Origin: Alisma plantago-aquatica
Lineage: Eukaryota > Streptophyta > Magnoliopsida > Alismatales > Alismataceae
Reading direction: 5' to 3'
Assembly (NCBI GenBank): GCA_963693085.1
Contig: OY856409.1
Span: forward strand, 299,192,558 to 299,256,557
DNA: 64,000 nt
Shown: one piece after another, positions 22,201 through 31,979 of the stretch
Position numbering within the stretch: the first letter of the stretch is position 1
How the letters are laid out: every line of letters begins with the position of its first letter
Position numbers and translations under genes: made by a program
The notes under the pieces: generated by a model
Database searches by the model: none
Told to the model about the DNA's origin: nothing
Seen by the model: only the letters and a program-made list of their open reading frames with translations

Positions 22201-24079
22201 AATCCAGAAGACCGAAACGAGTTTTTGAAGGTCAGCTGACTCCAACTCTACTATGTCTATGTCTATGTGTTGGAGCAGGCCAAGTTTAGGCATATATTTT
22301 AGAGCATTGCTTAACTTCCCATGACAAGGCTAGGACTGGCGCGGCATGCGTCAAATTGTAGTTGATCAAACCGTGCTCGTTTTGTGTTAAGTGGTTGGAG
22401 GGAGAAAATGACGGGAGTTGGTAGGGAGAGAGAGAGAGAGAGCGTGGAGTAGACATCTTATAGCTCTAAACAACCCCACCGGCTTAGATTATATACTTAA
22501 TCGTACTTTGGTAGGGTAGGGTGGATCCACCAAGACAACAATTCAAAGTGTTGCTTTTGGTGAGAAATGAGATCCCCTAACCCAACCACCAAAAGTATTA
22601 TAGAATATATTGGTCGAAATGTGATTGATTGGCTTGCTTCTTATGGAATGCATAATTGCAATGTGTGCTTAAATAGGCAGAGTAATCAACAGACAGATGA
22701 AACGATGAAGAAATAGTTAGTGAATTGTTTTGCGAAATAGCAACTTTAAGTACAATGCAGGTTGAATTTAATTAGTGAATTGTTCAACGGGATTACCTCT
22801 TTCACTTCCGCCTCGCCGATTCGCCCATCAGCGTTCTTGTCCACCCTGAAAGAGTATTCACAAACAACCCACTTTTTTTAATCCTTTGGTAAATACGGGA
22901 AAAAGCGGAACAGGGGATAGCAACAACAATAATATCATACCCGACGGCGCTGTTCCTTTTGTCGTAATCAGTCGGTCAATAATTTTGATTATTAGAAAGC
23001 GAAGCCACAAGGGTTAACGAATTAATTTGTGGTTACGTACATGTCAAAGAAGAGCTGGAGTCGGGAGTCGAAACTCTGGTCCGTGATCTGGGACCAGAAC
23101 TCGAATAGTTCGTCCTTATTGATCCTGTCCGCCTTGATCCGACGCCGACGGCTCAGGGCGTCGAACAGCTCCAGGGCGAACTCTTTGGAGTCCTTCATAC
23201 CTGACCAAACACAACATTTATTCGTCGATAATTCCATCAAATCGAATTTATGTTCATATTAATGACATTATCAAAATTGGATTGAATCCTACCGATGCAA
23301 TGCGCGAAATCGGACCGAGCCAGGAGCCCGTCCTTGGCCAGCTTCTGGAAGTGGCTCTGCACCTCGTTCCAGGCGTCCACGCCGTTGGGCTTGCTGATGA
23401 ATCGGAGACCGCGGATGGCCTTCTTGGCACCGGACCACTCGCGGTCCAGCCTCGCGCGGTGCCGCCGGATCGCCCGGGCCTCCAGCTTCGACTGGTACTC
23501 CGCTGTCATCGGCGTCGAGCCACCGGCCCCCGCTGCTGCGACGGCCACACCACCCAGGGACCTGCAGGAAAGCTTCCTCAGCTCTGCTCGAAGCTCCTGC
23601 GAGAACTGCCTCGCCTTCGCGACGGCCCCCTCCGCCCTGAGGTCGACGCCGGAGAAGAGGTGACGGAGGCGGGATGACGACGAGGTCCGGCCCACCGCGG
23701 ATGACGGCGAGGAAGGCGACGACATCGAGGTGGGGACGGCTACTGAGCCGGCCTCGAAGTCGAAGGAGGATGCGCCGCCTAGTGGTGATGCAGCCGGTTC
23801 CACGCGGAGAAGGACCACGGTGTTGTCGTCGTGAAAGTCAAGCGTCACCTCCACCAGCTGCTCGTCGCCGTCGTGGCTGCCGGGCAAGTCGTACTCGTCT
23901 TCCGCGTCCGAGTGCCCGGCCGAGGGCGGGGCGCTGCTGCTGCTGCTCGGGCTGTCGCTTGTCGTGAAAGGACGGGAGGGGACGGTGTCTGAGGCCCAGC
24001 GCCGAGAGTGCCGGGAGGCGGAGGAAGGGACGAGAGGAGGGGCCATCGAGGAAGTGCTAGTACCGATATGTGGTTTCAT
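8878..24079 (-). CDS. RBOH: Respiratory burst oxidase homolog (plant NADPH oxidase), 12 exons, 1003 aa
   Basis: Exons on the minus strand: 24079-23293, 23200-23041, 22845-22797, 21343-21230, 13527-13066, 12869-12274, 12172-12005, 10104-9945, 9841-9647, 9534-9406, 9250-9172, 8990-8878. All introns read GT...AG and the frame stays open for 1003 codons to a TGA at 8878-8880. RBOH proteins are plasma-membrane enzymes that move electrons from cytosolic NADPH through FAD and two haems to apoplastic oxygen, giving superoxide for signalling and defence. Visible here: NADPH_Ox region about 165-316, EF-hand loop D318-E329, haem-ligand histidine pairs H523/H537 and H625/H638 with the same 14- and 13-residue spacing as human NOX2, FAD motif [11 protein letters not shown] at 724, NADPH motif GLGIGATPF at 806, and C-terminal FHKEHF. 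A second in-frame Met12 (MAPPLVPSS) could also start translation. The sequence resembles the RBOHB/C/D type more than the pollen H/J type, but I do not assign a member. No disabling change seen. Confidence 0.95.
9172..9250 (-). CDS. RBOH: RBOH exon 11: [12 protein letters not shown] segment
   Basis: Codes residues 941-966 and one base of G967, [16 protein letters not shown] to HPNATI. Acceptor ACACAG, donor GTATGT. Confidence 0.93.
9406..9534 (-). CDS. RBOH: RBOH exon 10: [20 protein letters not shown] segment
   Basis: 43 codons, residues 898-940, beginning [10 protein letters not shown] and ending DIVSGTR. Acceptor TATCAG, donor GTAGGT. Confidence 0.93.
9647..9841 (-). CDS. RBOH: RBOH exon 9: NADPH domain, [12 protein letters not shown] segment
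   Basis: 65 codons, residues 833-897. A short variable insert ([14 protein letters not shown]) is followed by the conserved [22 protein letters not shown] block. Acceptor TACCAG, donor GTAAAT. Confidence 0.93.
9945..10104 (-). CDS. RBOH: RBOH exon 8: NADPH-binding core
   Basis: Completes S779 and codes 780-832, [15 protein letters not shown] through [13 protein letters not shown] to VKREELE. Acceptor TGCAG, donor GTATAT. An in-frame ATG upstream of the acceptor is intronic. Confidence 0.94.
10217..10225. repeat. 9-bp target-site duplication, left
   Basis: CTATTATTA, identical to 11993-12001, directly outside the foldback element ends. Confidence 0.85.
10226..11992. mobile_element. Foldback Mutator-like non-autonomous element in RBOH intron 7
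   Basis: Terminal inverted repeats start GGCAAAAAAACC and run with few mismatches for over 500 bp on each side (about 10226-10860 against 11478-11992). The ends are bounded by perfect 9-bp direct repeats CTATTATTA at 10217-10225 and 11993-12001; 9-bp duplications are the signature of Mutator-like elements. The centre (about 10861-11477) is TA/ATGTATAT simple sequence plus an extra partial copy of the right arm's inner end at about 11087-11240. The left arm has roughly 125 bp of extra GC-rich mini-hairpins. No transposase is encoded; the open frames are translations of simple repeats. Confidence 0.85.
10315..10470. repeat. Array of GC-rich mini-hairpins
   Basis: About four consecutive inverted repeats built from CAATGCGTCCC and GGGACGCATTG words (variants GCATCCC, GGACGTATTG) with short loops. 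Only one such unit and a partial one are present in the opposite arm (about 11855-11903), so the array expanded on the left side. Confidence 0.7.
11993..12001. repeat. 9-bp target-site duplication, right, part of the exon 7 donor region
   Basis: CTATTATTA identical to 10217-10225. Read on the minus strand it supplies intron positions +4 to +12 of the RBOH exon 7 donor (GTA + TAATAATAG). Confidence 0.85.
12005..12172 (-). CDS. RBOH: RBOH exon 7: FAD-binding segment
   Basis: Completes W723 and codes 724-778, [11 protein letters not shown] to [10 protein letters not shown], with two bases of S779. The donor at 12004-12003 reads GTATAATAATAG. Bases from the fourth intron position on are the target duplication of the foldback element at 10226-11992, so the element abuts this exon. 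Confidence 0.93.
12274..12869 (-). CDS. RBOH: RBOH exon 6: ferric-reductase membrane core
   Basis: Codes residues 525-722 and two bases of W723. It carries helix 3 with H537, helix 4 ([15 protein letters not shown]), helix 5 with the FWYSHH histidine H625 and IHG histidine H638, helix 6 ([17 protein letters not shown]) and the start of the FAD domain ([17 protein letters not shown]). Acceptor TTCAG, donor GTAAGT splitting the Trp codon. Confidence 0.94.
13066..13527 (-). CDS. RBOH: RBOH exon 5: linker, transmembrane helices 1-2 and start of helix 3
   Basis: 154 codons, residues 371-524, [15 protein letters not shown] to FDDNINFHK. Residues about 397-427 (Ser5, then Pro/Arg/Gly/Ala) replace the conserved linker seen in most RBOHs between the EF-hands and the first membrane helix; frame is intact on both sides. 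Helix 1 lies near 442-460 ([15 protein letters not shown]), helix 2 near 490-505, and haem ligand H523 is in the last codons. Donor GTAAAA. Confidence 0.93.
14104..15343. mobile_element. hAT-like non-autonomous element in RBOH intron 4
   Basis: Left end CACTGGCGGACC, right end AGATCCGCAACTG (its complement CAGTTGCGGATCT), an imperfect terminal inverted repeat that extends into shared GTGAGGCC sequence. Flanked by perfect 8-bp repeats GTTACACG at 14096-14103 and 15344-15351; 8-bp duplications are typical of hAT elements. No transposase frame. Its right 85 percent is present again in the tandem copy below. Confidence 0.75.
14279..16260. repeat. Tandem duplication, unit A (about 2.0 kb)
   Basis: Aligns with 16282-18319 at an offset of about 2003 bases over the whole length with scattered substitutions and small indels. 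It starts inside the hAT-like element and runs to the words 'TTTATGAGGACAATTTCAT'. Confidence 0.9.
16282..18319. repeat. Tandem duplication, unit B (about 2.0 kb)
   Basis: Second copy of unit A. The junction filler 16261-16281 repeats a word (ATAATGTCTTGCACATTA) also found just inside each unit. Unit B has a small local duplication at about 16840-16875 around GGTCTGTTTTT. It carries the right part of the hAT element ending at 17401, followed by the same GTTACACG (17402-17409), so the duplication happened after the insertion. Confidence 0.9.
18320..19762. other. RBOH intron 4, unclassified part with SINE and ATT repeats
   Basis: Intronic. About 18390-18460 has a GGGTCGGGTGCAAGTCAGG-type stretch also seen in both tandem units (about 15390 and 17450). 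The SINE and microsatellites are listed separately. No exon-like frame. Confidence 0.4.
19021..19171 (-). mobile_element. tRNA-derived SINE between ATT repeats
   Basis: On the minus strand: box A-like GTAGCGCAAATGGTTCG, then box B GGGTTCGAAACC, then a body ending in CTCCTTTTAACTAAAA. Both sides are (ATT)n: 18990-19020 and 19172-19205, consistent with an A/T-rich 3' tail and insertion into, or duplication of, an AAT target. Differs from the SINE at 6494-6650 outside the promoter boxes. Confidence 0.65.
19763..20165. repeat. Diverged direct and inverted repeats in intron 4
   Basis: A block 'TATTCATTTTTTT-AATAA-...-TAACTCAAAA-TG-GTATTGTAT' occurs at 19767 and again at 19903, about 137 bases apart. 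The derived word TACTCATTTT and its complement AAAATGAGTA recur to about 20130. Function unknown. Confidence 0.5.
20166..21229. other. RBOH intron 4, donor-proximal part
   Basis: Intronic sequence without recognised element. 20470-20640 is less AT-rich and contains GGTCTACTGACCCC, but I could not classify it. Confidence 0.35.
21230..21343 (-). CDS. RBOH: RBOH exon 4: EF-hand 1 exit helix and EF-hand 2
   Basis: Exactly 38 codons, residues 333-370, from [11 protein letters not shown] to [11 protein letters not shown]. The second EF-hand-like loop begins at D362 and is degenerate, as is usual in RBOH proteins. Acceptor AACAG, donor GTAATG. The next exon is 7.7 kb away because intron 4 is full of transposable elements. 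Confidence 0.93.
21511..21529. repeat. TTA microsatellite in RBOH intron 3
   Basis: Uninterrupted (TTA)n run. The rest of the 1453-bp intron 3 (21344-22796) shows nothing beyond a (GA)n run at 22425-22442. Confidence 0.85.
22425..22442. repeat. GA microsatellite in RBOH intron 3
   Basis: Run of nine GA units on the plus strand, following GTAGG. Confidence 0.8.
22797..22845 (-). CDS. RBOH: RBOH exon 3: EF-hand 1 calcium loop (49 nt microexon)
   Basis: Forty-nine bases finish M316 and encode [16 protein letters not shown]. The loop D318-N320-D322-R324-G326-E329 has the usual calcium ligand positions of an EF-hand, including the terminal Glu. Acceptor TTCAG, donor GTAATC. It is too short to show as an open reading frame and was found by protein homology and frame continuity. 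Confidence 0.92.
23041..23200 (-). CDS. RBOH: RBOH exon 2: NADPH_Ox domain to start of EF-hand
   Basis: Codes residues 263-315 and two bases of M316 ([15 protein letters not shown] through LQLFFDM). Acceptor CAG precedes 23200; donor GTACGT follows 23041. Intron 1 is only 92 bp. Confidence 0.93.
23293..24079 (-). CDS. RBOH: RBOH exon 1: acidic/Ser-rich N-terminus and start of NADPH_Ox domain
   Basis: Codes residues 1-262 plus one base of G263. Residues 40-55 are a serine run; 76-95 contain the [15 protein letters not shown] segment common to RBOH N-termini; 193-262 are the charged helical NADPH_Ox region ending in FAHCIG. The exon is far richer in G+C than the introns around it. The donor is GTAGGA at 23292-23287. 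The frame stays open past the donor, but that sequence is intronic because residues of exon 2 continue the conserved text. Confidence 0.93.
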
Positions 24080-24640
24080 GGCCGGGAGGATCAGAGCGGC
24101 TGGCGCTGTTCGAGGGGAGTGACGGTGGAGAGGTGTCTGGCTGGAGAGAGGAGATGGCTAGACAGGTTCCGGGTTTCAACTGGAGCTGTTGTTGGAGTGG
24201 GCAAGAGAGAAAGAGAAAAGGGTTCGTTCGGTGAGTGTTGTTTTTGGAGGGGTTGAGAAATGCAGGCTACTACTATATGCTATGGGGCCAAGGATTCACA
24301 CCATCCTCGATCGATCAGGTGCTCTGTAGCTCTGCTCCTCTACAATCACAAAGAATGGACCCAAGAGGAGAGGGGAAGAGAGAAGAGCAGAGGAGCGTTG
24401 CGTGGCGGGAGTGGGAGTGCAAGTGTGGAAGTGGGCCTACTGTCCGTCCGAACAGAGAAATGGGATCACCTTTTCCTTCCTCTCTTCGCCTTTTCGGTTC
24501 GGTCACGAAGAAGAGACCATAATACAACTACGGCGACGCCCGGATCAGGATTCTCCTGTTTCCAACGAGTAGAAATTCACTGCTCGGTTGGAAGAGGAGC
24601 GTGCTATTCTTTTTGTTTTTATTATTAGTTTCGATTATAT
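24080..24640 (-). promoter_or_regulatory. Probable 5' UTR and proximal promoter of RBOH
   Basis: Sequence directly upstream of the RBOH start codon. It contains a long pyrimidine tract on the gene's strand (complement of the GA-rich run at about 24364-24398), common in plant core promoters and leaders. I see no unambiguous TATA box; AT-rich candidates lie near 24275 and 24640. Open frames here are short and unrelated to known proteins. Confidence 0.4.
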
Positions 24641-25034
24641 TTACTTTACACAAGAAATTAATCTGGTAAAGTCTATAGCGCCCCTGTTTGGCTCCCTGAT
24701 TTCTATCCTTGTGCACCACATAAGAGTAAATACAGATCAACTCAAACTTTAATCTTCTTTTTTTTTTTGATAAAAATTGGATTAACGGATCCGTTTCTGA
24801 TTATGTAATCTTTTTATCCAAACTAAGTCGGTCCTGTTTTTAATATATATAATTATATCTATCCATCTGTTTACCGTAGAAGGAAGCGTCGCTTTGTCAC
24901 AAATAGAAACCCGAGGAAATAAAAACACTATTGCATCGTTTATATTTATTAAAATCGACAATATAGACATATAATATTACTTTAAATATGCAAACAAGTT
25001 AACATCGGTCTATCGAACACAATCGATTCTAAAG

Positions 25035-25380
25035 GTTTGTAGCTCATTTATTTTTAAAAAATTGACCATATAGGTCAGTTTTATCAGTTAAAATGGGAAA
25101 ACAAATTTAGCCCATGTTTATCTATAATAACCAACCCTATGTCTATAAGGTCATTTACTTAAAGAAATTGATCATAGAGGTCAATCGTATCACTTAAATT
25201 ATGAACACAACCATAGCTTCGAATTATCTAACATAACCACCCTAAAAAGTCTAGAAGGTCATTTATTAAGAATAAACTGACCCTAATGGTATACAAGATC
25301 AATCTTATAAGTTAAAATTTAAACACAAATATAGCCTCGATTTATCTAAAATAACTGACCTTAGAAGTCTGTAAGGTCCT
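25035..25380. repeat. Diverged tandem repeat, about three units, upstream of RBOH
   Basis: Unit starts with GT(C/T)T(A/G)(T/G)AAGGTCATTTA-like words at 25035, 25141, 25249 and 25367, so periods are about 106, 108 and 118. Each unit contains 'ATTGACC-TA-AGGTCA', 'AGTTAAAAT--AAACACAAAT-TAGCC' and 'TTTATCTA-AATAAC' blocks. About 1 kb upstream of the RBOH start. Confidence 0.75.
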
Positions 25381-26200
25381 TTATTCCGACGCTATGAAGA
25401 TCAAATCAGTGATAGAAAGAAGACTTGCAATGTAAAAATGTAAGCATGAAATACATACTAAAATCGCTTGTTAGATTTTCTGTTTATTTCTATTTTCTTG
25501 AGTTTATATTTTCATCAATTACCAAATCATACCCATTCTCGACAATAACAATTCAATCATCTAATTAATTGAGACATTCACACACATTGCACATCATTCA
25601 AAATCTACATAATTCACAATCCATAACATTAAGAAAATGCAAAAAAGTTTGTTTAACCAAGTTTGAGATCATATTTAAAATTCGCATCGGATACAAAATT
25701 AAAATTGAAAGAATTTTATACTACATATATAAACGGAACTAGCATATACATTCAATCCAATTCCATGGCCACTTTATTAAAAAATTGTCTGACCACTCTT
25801 CTTGAAGTTTATTAAAATTCGCAGGTGTGTAAGGTTAAGTGTTCAAGATCTACAAAAGAAATGTGCACATTTATATTTTAAAATGATAAAAATTCAATTA
25901 TAAAATTGCAATCCTTTATTACCTGATATATAGTTTGAATATCATGCATTACTATCTTGACAAGGGTTTCTATATATTTCATTACATAATAGACACAACC
26001 TCAATCATTGTTTTTTATAGATACTACAAATAAGAAATTATACTTAATGTTAGTAAAGTACTATAAACAAAACTGATATAATACTAAATCATCAAAAATC
26101 TACCTTGACATTCACCCAACTCATTGTCTTTGATTTTAAAAGTATTTTTCCCCCACCATCACGGAAAACTTATTACCCCTATTAATTATTAGAGAGTCTA
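25381..26200. other. AT-rich intergenic sequence
   Basis: No gene, repeat family or structural motif recognised. Confidence 0.4.
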
Positions 26201-26770
26201 TTTAATTAGTTAATTAAGTTGTTGGGTCTATTTGTAATATGGGTCTAATTGTGTCTTGGCCCATTAGAGTTTGTCTTGGTATGTATGTTTCTCCTTTATC
26301 CTATTAATAGGAGATGGGGACTGGCCTTCTATCATATAAGATAAATTACACACTAGGGAAACTCCCCATCGTATTGTCTTTCCACTTGATAATAGAACAT
26401 AGATCCTAACTTAGGGAGAAAAAGAAAGAGCATCCACCTACAAGTGGCCGCCGTCTCTTCTTGGCTTGACTGCTCGACAAACATCATCACGATCTCCATT
26501 TTCTTCCCATCTCTTCTTATTTTATACTCCAATATGTTTTTCAGCGTTGTCTATTTCGGTCATCACTAACCAGTGTATCCTCCGAGTCCTATCTTCTATC
26601 TAGTCATTGCTTACCGACATTCTCATGAATCTGTGATCCAATTATTGATAAAGATACTAGATTTTTGAAATGTTGTTGTACCATTTCAATTCCACTCTCG
26701 GAGATTTTCCATAACTACATGGACCTTAGAAGAAGATCCAAGCAGTAGAAAACTTCACCAAGTCAGTGGT
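26201..26770 (+). repeat. Possible solo LTR or LTR fragment
   Basis: Begins near TTGTTGGGTCTATTTG, with the 'CCTATTAATAGGAGATGGGG' stretch (TATA-like, about 26298), then 'CTTTCCACTTGATAATAGAACAT' and CT-rich sequence, an order common in plant copia LTRs. I found no matching second LTR or flanking duplication. Confidence 0.3.
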
Positions 26771-28179
26771 GGAACCCCTTTTATACCATCATGTTTGTGT
26801 TTTGTATTATATATCCTCATCATTTTCTATCAAACACAAACCAACAAGGATGTTTTACTTGGGATGACTCCAATTTGTATAAACAACACATTCATCAACA
26901 TTGCAAAGATCCTTTATGGTTATAAATTGACAGGCAATAATGCCATCTTTCTAGGTTATCATTTATTTTATACATTATTTTTTATCCTAAAGTTATATCC
27001 TTCCATTAGTTGGTTGGAGGTGCTAAGCTATTTTTTTAGATATAATAAATAAAAAAAGAACACACACAACAACAAAACATTGTTGTTTAGTGGATGAATG
27101 TCAATGACCGGCTATTCAAAGAGCAAAAATGCCCAAGCATCAAGTAATATTGTGCTTTGTCCAATTTGTAAACTGGCCTTTGACCAGCCTTTCAACAGTG
27201 TCATAAAGCACTCCCTATCAAATAAATCACTCACTTTGACCAACCTTATGACTAGCTTAATAAAATTACTCCCTAATAAAGCACTTTCTAATGTTACATT
27301 TGCTAAGGAAAGAAACTAGTAAAGACTTTGACCAAGCTTTGACTGGAAAAGATTTGATCCTTTTTTATATTTTTTGACAAATAAAAAGACTGCGTGCTAT
27401 TTTAATCCATCCTAAGTGTCGGAAAAGTCACCTTTCTGGGTAGTAAAAATGTCCATTTATTTTCCTATATGGATCTATATAACTGGATCATCTTGCACAT
27501 TAGCTCGAGTTTTCGATTATCTACTCTGCATATTTTCCTACATAAACACTACCTCTACCACTATTTTTTATTCTCTGCCCCAACCACTCTCTTGACTCTT
27601 TTTGTGGTTGGTGTGGGGGGGATAGAGTAAGGTGAGTAGAGGAAGAGATGAGATGCATGATAGAAGAAAAGGAACTTAGTTCTACTGCTCTATGGATCTT
27701 CATGATACTTTATTGTTTCTATATGTTGTTGTTTTAACTGCTATGTGGTGTTGCTTTTGCTTCTATGTGCATCCTTCTTCTCTTATTATTAATATTTTTA
27801 CCTTATAAAGAGCTTGAGAAACTTTTTCATCATCACTGACTTCTGTGATGAAGTTGTCTACTTCACTTATACTATCTATTAACGGATTACTGCTGCTATG
27901 AAGTTATCTACTTCAATTAAGCTATACGTTGACTAATTAGTAGTGTTGTAAAGTTATCCATGTCACTTATACTGTTTGTTGACTGACTTTTTATCAGTGA
28001 TGTCATTCTTGCTACTTTTACAATGATTAACAAATTCTACTTGTTGCTTTGTGCTTTTACACTATCTGTTGTTCGTGATCTATTTGCACGTTAATAATTT
28101 GTATGTGCCTTACACACGTCTACTGTTGTTGTTACTATGACCCATGCACTTTTTTGGGAGTAAGACCCAACACTCTCTA
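26771..28179. other. AT-rich intergenic sequence
   Basis: Short frames at 26795-27052 and 27098-27319 have no recognisable domain. Three imperfect 'TCTACTTCACTTATACT'-type words recur between 27840 and 27990. Confidence 0.35.
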
Positions 28180-29340
28180 GATTAGTAGAAAATTAGAATT
28201 GGCGTCGACTAAATTGAGTTCATGGTTTCACTAACCCTAAAGTTACGTAGAATTCCAAGTGATCCATCATGGCAAGAGTTCTAACCACACATTCCTTGAG
28301 AAGCTCCAAGGAAAAATGTGCATATGTGAAAATAGGACCTCCTAAAACCTTCATTACATGCATATGCCGAGATATGTTAGTAGGGGACATATAAAACTAT
28401 GGGGCTCGTCTTGGATCATATGAAGGCCAAAATATTTTCGTCTTCTTAATATTGATAAGAAAATCAAAGTTTGGGCCTCATTCTTGGATGATAGATAGCG
28501 CCTTGGAGACTTCGGTAGTGTCACCAATGAGGGTGCCGTCATCAAAATCTAAATAAAGAAGGTTTATATGAAATTCATCCTTTAGTAGCAAAATGAGAGT
28601 ACGAAGAGCCAACAAAAAAGAAGTGGCCCCAATAGATCACTTTGTTGGAGCCTAGCCATGGAGAGAAGAGGCTCACTCTAATCCATGTAGAGAGGAGCTG
28701 GGGAGTTGCAATAAAACTCAAGTCAACATCTAATAGTTGGGCAATGAAGACAAACCTCCTTAAATATGGTGGATCTATCAACCATATTAAAGCATTACTA
28801 AAGTCAACAAGGACCATCGTAAGAGTGGTAAAATGATGTGGATCATGGACAAAGCAAGTGATAGCATGTAGAAAGGCTTCAGCACCCCCAAGAATGCCAA
28901 CACTAAATTGATTATCCTTAAGATAATTGACAACATCACGCAAGACACCCTTCATTGCTATGTTGGAAACAAGGCGATGTTAAATTGTTCCAATTGTGAT
29001 AGGCTAAATTCCCTTGTGTAGCTTGAGAAGAGGTGTGAAAGGGGCACTGGAAACATTGGGAGATAGGGAGGCATGATAACAACAGGCAAGTCAAAGGTTG
29101 ACCACAGTTGACACTACATTCAAAAAGTCATCTTTGACAGTTGTTGTTGCACCACACATAGCGTCAAGAAGGTGTTGTGCATGGAGACCCTCACATCCAC
29201 AAGTTTTTCCTTTCTGGAAGGATAAGACTGCCTCTTCAATCGTAGCACAGGAAGCGACAAAGGTAGAGTAAGAAATATCTATCACATGTTTCACTATAAG
29301 AGGAGGGATTTGGGGGTGTTTTGTTTCAAGGTCCAAATGA
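28180..29340 (-). pseudogene. Decayed non-LTR-type reverse transcriptase
   Basis: Read on the minus strand from 29340 downward: a KGKTCGCEGLHAQHLLDAM segment, then (28955-28575) NYLKDNQFSVGILGGAEAFLHA and a VDFSNA motif (RT motif A, with the catalytic Asp), then a DFDDGTLIGDT motif near 28535 (RT motif C double Asp) and SIIQE plus an IKKTKIFWPS-type block near 28460. This matches a widespread plant reverse transcriptase domain family with GGAEA and DDGT motifs. Several frameshifts and stop codons break it. Clade placement is uncertain. Confidence 0.7.
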
Positions 29341-31312
29341 TTAGCAGGTTTAGAGGGAGCAAGGCTTGTAAAAGAGAGAACTCCTATGGTAGCTAAAAAT
29401 TATCCATCATTGATCTTTATCTTTACATGGGAAACTTTGGCCTTGACAGATTGTGCATGCACAAAAGGACAATGGTGGGTCAAGATTTGAACAAGGAGTT
29501 GTTGGATACCGTCAAGTCTTTAATTTTATATTTATAGGACATTAAGGATAATAAGTTATTGGAGTGAGGTGTGATTTTTTGTTGAGCGTTCTTGGGTAGA
29601 CTCAAAAGAAAAGTGGTAAAGAACGCACATAGAGAGCATCAAAAGACAAACCCAAACATCAATGGAGCAAGGTCAAGAAACCACTTGTTGTAAGGCAGTA
29701 TGCATTGTTAAATTATGCATGGCCTCACCTGCCATTATGACACCATGTTGCATTTTGGTTTAGAATTGTTATTTAGTCCTATTGTTGTGGTTGTTTGTGT
29801 CAAATGCTCAAAGGGATAAGATTTGATTGATATTATCTAAAAACTTGAAACAATCGGTGAGTTTAAAATATAACTTGAGAACTAAAAAATCACCAATCAA
29901 CCAGGGTGACTTATATATGACAATAATTATGTAAATAGCAAATGGAAACAACCAGTGACTTCAAAATACCACATATGAAGTTTTCTTTACATCTTTTTTT
30001 TTGTCAACACAAGATAGTTTGAAGATTTGGTCATCGAGTAATTAATTGGATAATGAATACGAATTCTAATAGTCACACTAGGAAACTAACTACATGATTA
30101 GAATCAAGAATTTACTCTATTTCTATCATAATTATAAACACAGTATGCCATTGATTTGTTAAATTGAGGGTATCATTTGATATATTGTGACTTACAATGT
30201 TTATCGATGCCTTGTCAAGTCAAAAATAAAAAAATAAGTGTGGTATCTGGTCACTTACATCTACCAAAATACATCAAGGTAAGTAATAACAACCTACATC
30301 GACCATGACTATTGTTATGTTGCCTCATGTATGTGCAACTATTAATAAGAGAATATGTTATCGGTCTAACCAAAGGGAATGGTGGTGATCAATTGAGTGA
30401 TTCCAAAGTTGACTAGAAGGCCAATGAAAGGCACTAAGCAGATAAGGTATCCCATATTGAGAGACACATATATGATCTAGAGCAAAAGGTATGTGAAATG
30501 TGGTTGGTCCCGACAAAATTTACCCACATGGACTAAGATACACTACTTGTACACGAGGTGAATATATAAAATGTTTGTATAAGTGAATGTATTCATAATA
30601 ACTACATATTTATTGATATTATCATAAGGCATCATGAATATTTGTTATAGATTATCTAGTAAGACATGAAAAATAATAATTCAGGATTGATTCGTCAAAA
30701 TTTCATCTCATTTTTTGTCATTTTATCTATAGAATTTATCATGTGGTCCACATCTTTGATTTCCACTTCTTTGAGTATATGTACTTTTTATATACTTGTT
30801 GTTTGATTTTTTTATGGTAAAAAAGCCAGTGTTATTCATATTTGGTCTCATAATGGACACACCATCACCTCCCATTGTTTGTTGCCAAGATTCGTCATTT
30901 TTTGACACTATTTATATGTGTGCTAATTAGTTAATTATACTGGTTCAAACTGAATTAATAAACATTATATTACCAACCTTCATTTTTTAAACAAAGTTTG
31001 ACCTCTCCCACCTCGAGTTTCTGGATCTACCACTACATGTAGTTCATTTGATATAATAATAAAAAGGATTAGTTGTATTAATGAGACTAAGCCTGAGAAT
31101 GAATTCATTCATCTTTCTTTTTTTAGAAAGCTAGTTATATCAATCACCGAGGAAGAGAACAACATATGATTACATATGAATTACTTGCTGATGAGACCAT
31201 TCATCTTGTTTTACATCATATGATGAGTCCAATCATTTTGTTTCTCTAAATAGTTCACAATAAGGTTTTCTAGGATTTAGTTGCTAAAAAAAGTTGATAT
31301 AGTTATTGACAA
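29341..31312. other. AT-rich intergenic sequence
   Basis: No gene recognised. The region around 29360-29700 may be 5' remnant of the reverse transcriptase element. Nothing else identified. Confidence 0.35.
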
Positions 31313-31968
31313 TGTTGTGTTTTGTTGTATTTCAAAAGCAAAGGAAATGCTTTAGTCTCATATTGAGGGATTCTGATCTTCCATCCTCCTTATATATGGA
31401 TTCTTGCCCATAGATAATTGAGGCACACAATTGGATATGGGCTTCACACGCGCATGATGGGACAACCCAACTGGATTTGGGCCAAGCTGATCCAGAAACC
31501 CTTTAATCAGGCATGTCTACATGTGTTGCGTCTCTTCCGGTTCAGTAGTACCTGTTCGTTCAGGCAGTTCCAAACTAAAACACATCCATTCACCGGTGTA
31601 CAACCGCACACATCTGTTAATGAAGATTTTATTTTATTATTTAACAACAACTCCTCCATCATTCTAAATAGTCAAATAGAACACTTTGGCTTCCTTCTTT
31701 CCCTCTTCCACTTTCCTGCTCATTGAAAAAACGATCACTTCCATTCGCTCGTTGTTGTGATTGCATGTGCAAGCTTCACATCGACAATCGTTATTGGATC
31801 CTAGGAGAATAGACATCATAGTCGTCTACTACACTTGACACTCACCATTAAGATATGCAGAAATACTCTTAAGGACAGTGCATCTTGTACGCCTCAGTGC
31901 CTTCTATCTGGTATAATCTTTCATAGTTTTACTGCTTCTTAGTAGTTTGTACCTCTTTTCAAACTACA
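31313..31968 (+). repeat. 5' LTR of the degenerate copia element
   Basis: Starts TGTTGTGTTTTG and ends about AAACTACA. It parallels 37647-38407 through 'TTTAGTCTCATA', 'CTCCTTATATAT', 'CTTCACAC-CGCATG-TGGG', 'CATCTGTTAA' and 'TTTCTATCTGGTATAATC' type blocks. Confidence 0.8.
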
Positions 31969-31979
31969 ATCTTAAGAGT

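Noticed and set aside
23274..23970. Plus-strand frames of 97-131 codons opposite RBOH exon 1
   Set aside because: Antisense shadows of a GC-rich exon with few stop codons; Arg/Pro-rich with no domain.
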